Shown piece after piece: positions 6,794-8,165 of a DNA stretch of 8,165 nt. Each line of letters starts with the position of its first letter. The first letter of the stretch is position 1. The position numbers and the translations under genes were made by a program. The notes under the pieces were generated by a model, which worked only from the letters and a program-made list of their open reading frames with translations, was not told the origin of the DNA and ran no database searches. Origin of the DNA: CAYSHJ01 sp964589725 (GTDB lineage Bacteria > Planctomycetota > Planctomycetia > Planctomycetales > Planctomycetaceae); the NCBI GenBank assembly GCA_964589725.1, contig CAZPUJ010000417.1, positions 1 to 8,165 on the forward strand, written 5' to 3'.

Positions 6794-8165
6794 CTACTCG
6801 CAGGCCACCTTCAGCCAGTCGCTGGCTTCAAGCGGCAGAGCAATCCGAATCGCGCCGTCGGCCGATTGCTCGAAGGGGATCGGGCCGCGATGCACGGACT
6901 CGACGCGAGTCGCTCGGCGTGTCGTCTTGAGTTGCAGCTTGAGTTGCGCGATCGGGCTGAGCGTGTGATTGGCGAGCGAGATGAGCACACCTTGCTCGCA
7001 CGGCAAAGCGACGGCATCGACCAGTGGTGTGTCGCAGGTCAATGGCGCGGCGAGGTTCGCTTGTCGCACCGGTGCGAGCAGGACTTCGCGGATGTCGGAC
7101 GGAAAACGCCACGGGTTGAGCGATCGTTTCAGCAAGTCGGCATCGCGAGATTCCTCAGGAGCCCAAGCGGCCTTCCCGAGTTCGACCTGTGCGGCCTTCT
7201 GAGTGAGAGCCACTCGATGCAGCAGCGCGGGCTTGATGTACGACAACCCTGGCAAGAAGCCCAGCACATCAACGCGACCGCGAACAACAGCGGCCGACAG
7301 CGCGGCGGGCGAACCGTCTTGAAAGTGCGCGAACGCCTCCGAGCGAACACCGGGCTTTCGGTTGAGAGACTGTTTCACCGAGAGGCATTCCAGCACAGTC
7401 TTCGAGACTTCTTCTCCGTTGCCGATGCGAACCTCGTCCCGTTTCGTCAAATGATGCAGGAATAGCCCGGAGGCTTGATACGGTTCGTGAACGGCAAGTT
7501 CTCCGCGTTCGACAGGCAGCAGCGCGGTCAGCGTGTCGAGCGGTCGATTGAACTCATCGCGCGACGCGGCACCGGCGGTGAGCCACAACGAGCCGCCCGC
7601 TTCGACCCACGTCTTCAGCTTCTCGGCGGCGGCTCGCGAAAGGTTCGGGCCGGAGAGATAACAGACACGGTACTTCGCGAGTTGCCCCTCGGCGACTTCG
7701 TGCTCGGGGACGATATCAACCGGCGTCTGCGAATGAGTCAGCGCCAGCCAGGTGTGCATGCGGTCGAAGCCGAACGCGAAGTTGTTCATCGTCCAGATGT
7801 CGGACGATGTCGAGTACAGGATCGCGACCTCGGCAGGAGCGGGCTTCGCGGTCAGCAGCCAATCTTCGACCGCTCCGATCTCGCGCGGGATCTCGGCATT
7901 GGCGGTCCAGCTTTCCGGCTTCGAGTACCACAGCGAACTCTTCCACGCCGGCCCACCCTCGTGGCTGCCCCAGCTTGGTCCGTAAGAAAAATTCATCCAC
8001 TGGCGGACCCCGCGAGCCGTCTCGCCAGTCGCCTTCAGTTTATTGTCCCACGGCGTGCGACCGTAGGAGATCAGGTAATGCCCGATCGTCTGCCCGCGCT
8101 TCCGAGCAGCCGCTCGCATCAGATCGACGTTGAACGCGGCACATTGATACGTCGAAGAATTATTC
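6794..8165 (-). CDS. GH42-like glycoside hydrolase (beta-galactosidase trimerisation domain), C-terminal part
   Basis: The frame is open to the right edge, so the start lies outside; 456 residues are visible before TAG 6794-6796. The first ~110 residues (HYLISYGRTPWDNK, NFSYGPSWGSHEGGPAWKSS, EIGAVEDWLL) look like the end of a TIM-barrel hydrolase domain. AEVAILYSTSSDIW then opens an alpha/beta, glutamine-amidotransferase-like fold (VDIVPEHEVAEGQLAKYRVC, LSRAAAEKLKTWVEAGGSLW), the GH42 trimerisation module. The rest, including LGFLPGLSYIKPALLHR and a beta-rich tail ending EASDWLKVACE, is C-terminal. Family knowledge points to hydrolysis of a beta-galactoside or related glycan, probably outside the cytoplasm given the neighbour. 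The catalytic glutamates and any signal peptide are beyond the edge. The visible part has no stop or frameshift. The LamG gene follows 28 nt downstream with its own ribosome binding site, so an operon is likely. It could also be a catalytically divergent GH-A family member. Confidence 0.7.
   Translation of the reverse strand, partial: NNSSTYQCAAFNVDLMRAAARKRGQTIGHYLISYGRTPWDNKLKATGETARGVRQWMNFSYGPSWGSHEGGPAWKSSLWYSKPESWTANAEIPREIGAVEDWLLTAKPAPAEVAILYSTSSDIWTMNNFAFGFDRMHTWLALTHSQTPVDIVPEHEVAEGQLAKYRVCYLSGPNLSRAAAEKLKTWVEAGGSLWLTAGAASRDEFNRPLDTLTALLPVERGELAVHEPYQASGLFLHHLTKRDEVRIGNGEEVSKTVLECLSVKQSLNRKPGVRSEAFAHFQDGSPAALSAAVVRGRVDVLGFLPGLSYIKPALLHRVALTQKAAQVELGKAAWAPEESRDADLLKRSLNPWRFPSDIREVLLAPVRQANLAAPLTCDTPLVDAVALPCEQGVLISLANHTLSPIAQLKLQLKTTRRATRVESVHRGPIPFEQSADGAIRIALPLEASDWLKVACE

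Noticed and set aside
6395..7465. 356-codon plus-strand open frame
   Set aside because: Antisense to the hydrolase C-terminus and the LamG signal-peptide region, with arginine/glutamine-rich nonsense composition.

Overview
The window looks like chromosomal DNA of a planctomycete or close relative. It is GC-rich, and its gene families are typical of that group: a PlsC/AMP-ligase phospholipid-repair enzyme, secreted LamG-type jellyroll proteins, a GH42-like beta-galactosidase relative, and planctomycete-style integrase, transposase and recombinase fragments. It also carries a short in-gene palindrome encoding 'RRLGFQPDL', which I associate with planctomycete genomes. This placement rests on pattern recognition and was not searched.

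Layout, left to right. Positions 1-1768 (+) hold the C-terminal part of an Aas-like acyl-ACP synthetase/lysophospholipid acyltransferase, cut by the left edge. Positions 1769-2051 are non-coding, with a hairpin and a candidate promoter for the tRNA. A clean tRNA-Ala(GGC) lies at 2052-2124. Positions 2125-3704 are a graveyard of mobile DNA: a palindrome, a tyrosine-integrase head with an in-frame stop, a 33-codon orphan piece, a transposase head with an in-frame stop, and (- strand) the C-terminal tail of a recombinase. Positions 3708-3961 are an ambiguous gap. From 3962 to the right edge, two minus-strand genes form an operon-like pair: a GH42-like glycoside hydrolase upstream, cut by the right edge, then a secreted LamG/jellyroll protein 28 nt downstream.

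The most notable result is that the LamG gene appears broken although its reading frame is otherwise preserved over about 2.8 kb. It has two in-frame stop codons (TAG at 5642-5644, TAA at 4529-4531) with convincing protein sequence on both sides of each. A probable one-unit GT expansion at 6722-6728 separates a good start codon and ribosome binding site from the rest of the signal peptide. With the two nonsense codons in the integrase and transposase, the window holds four in-frame stops inside recognisable protein families. The simplest reading is recent pseudogenisation. Recoding or consensus error is less likely but testable.

The hydrolase and LamG protein would be expected to act together on an extracellular or periplasmic carbohydrate, with the hydrolase cutting and the jellyroll protein binding. 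With the LamG gene broken, the pair may be decaying or non-functional. I do not see a clear undescribed defence or regulatory system here.
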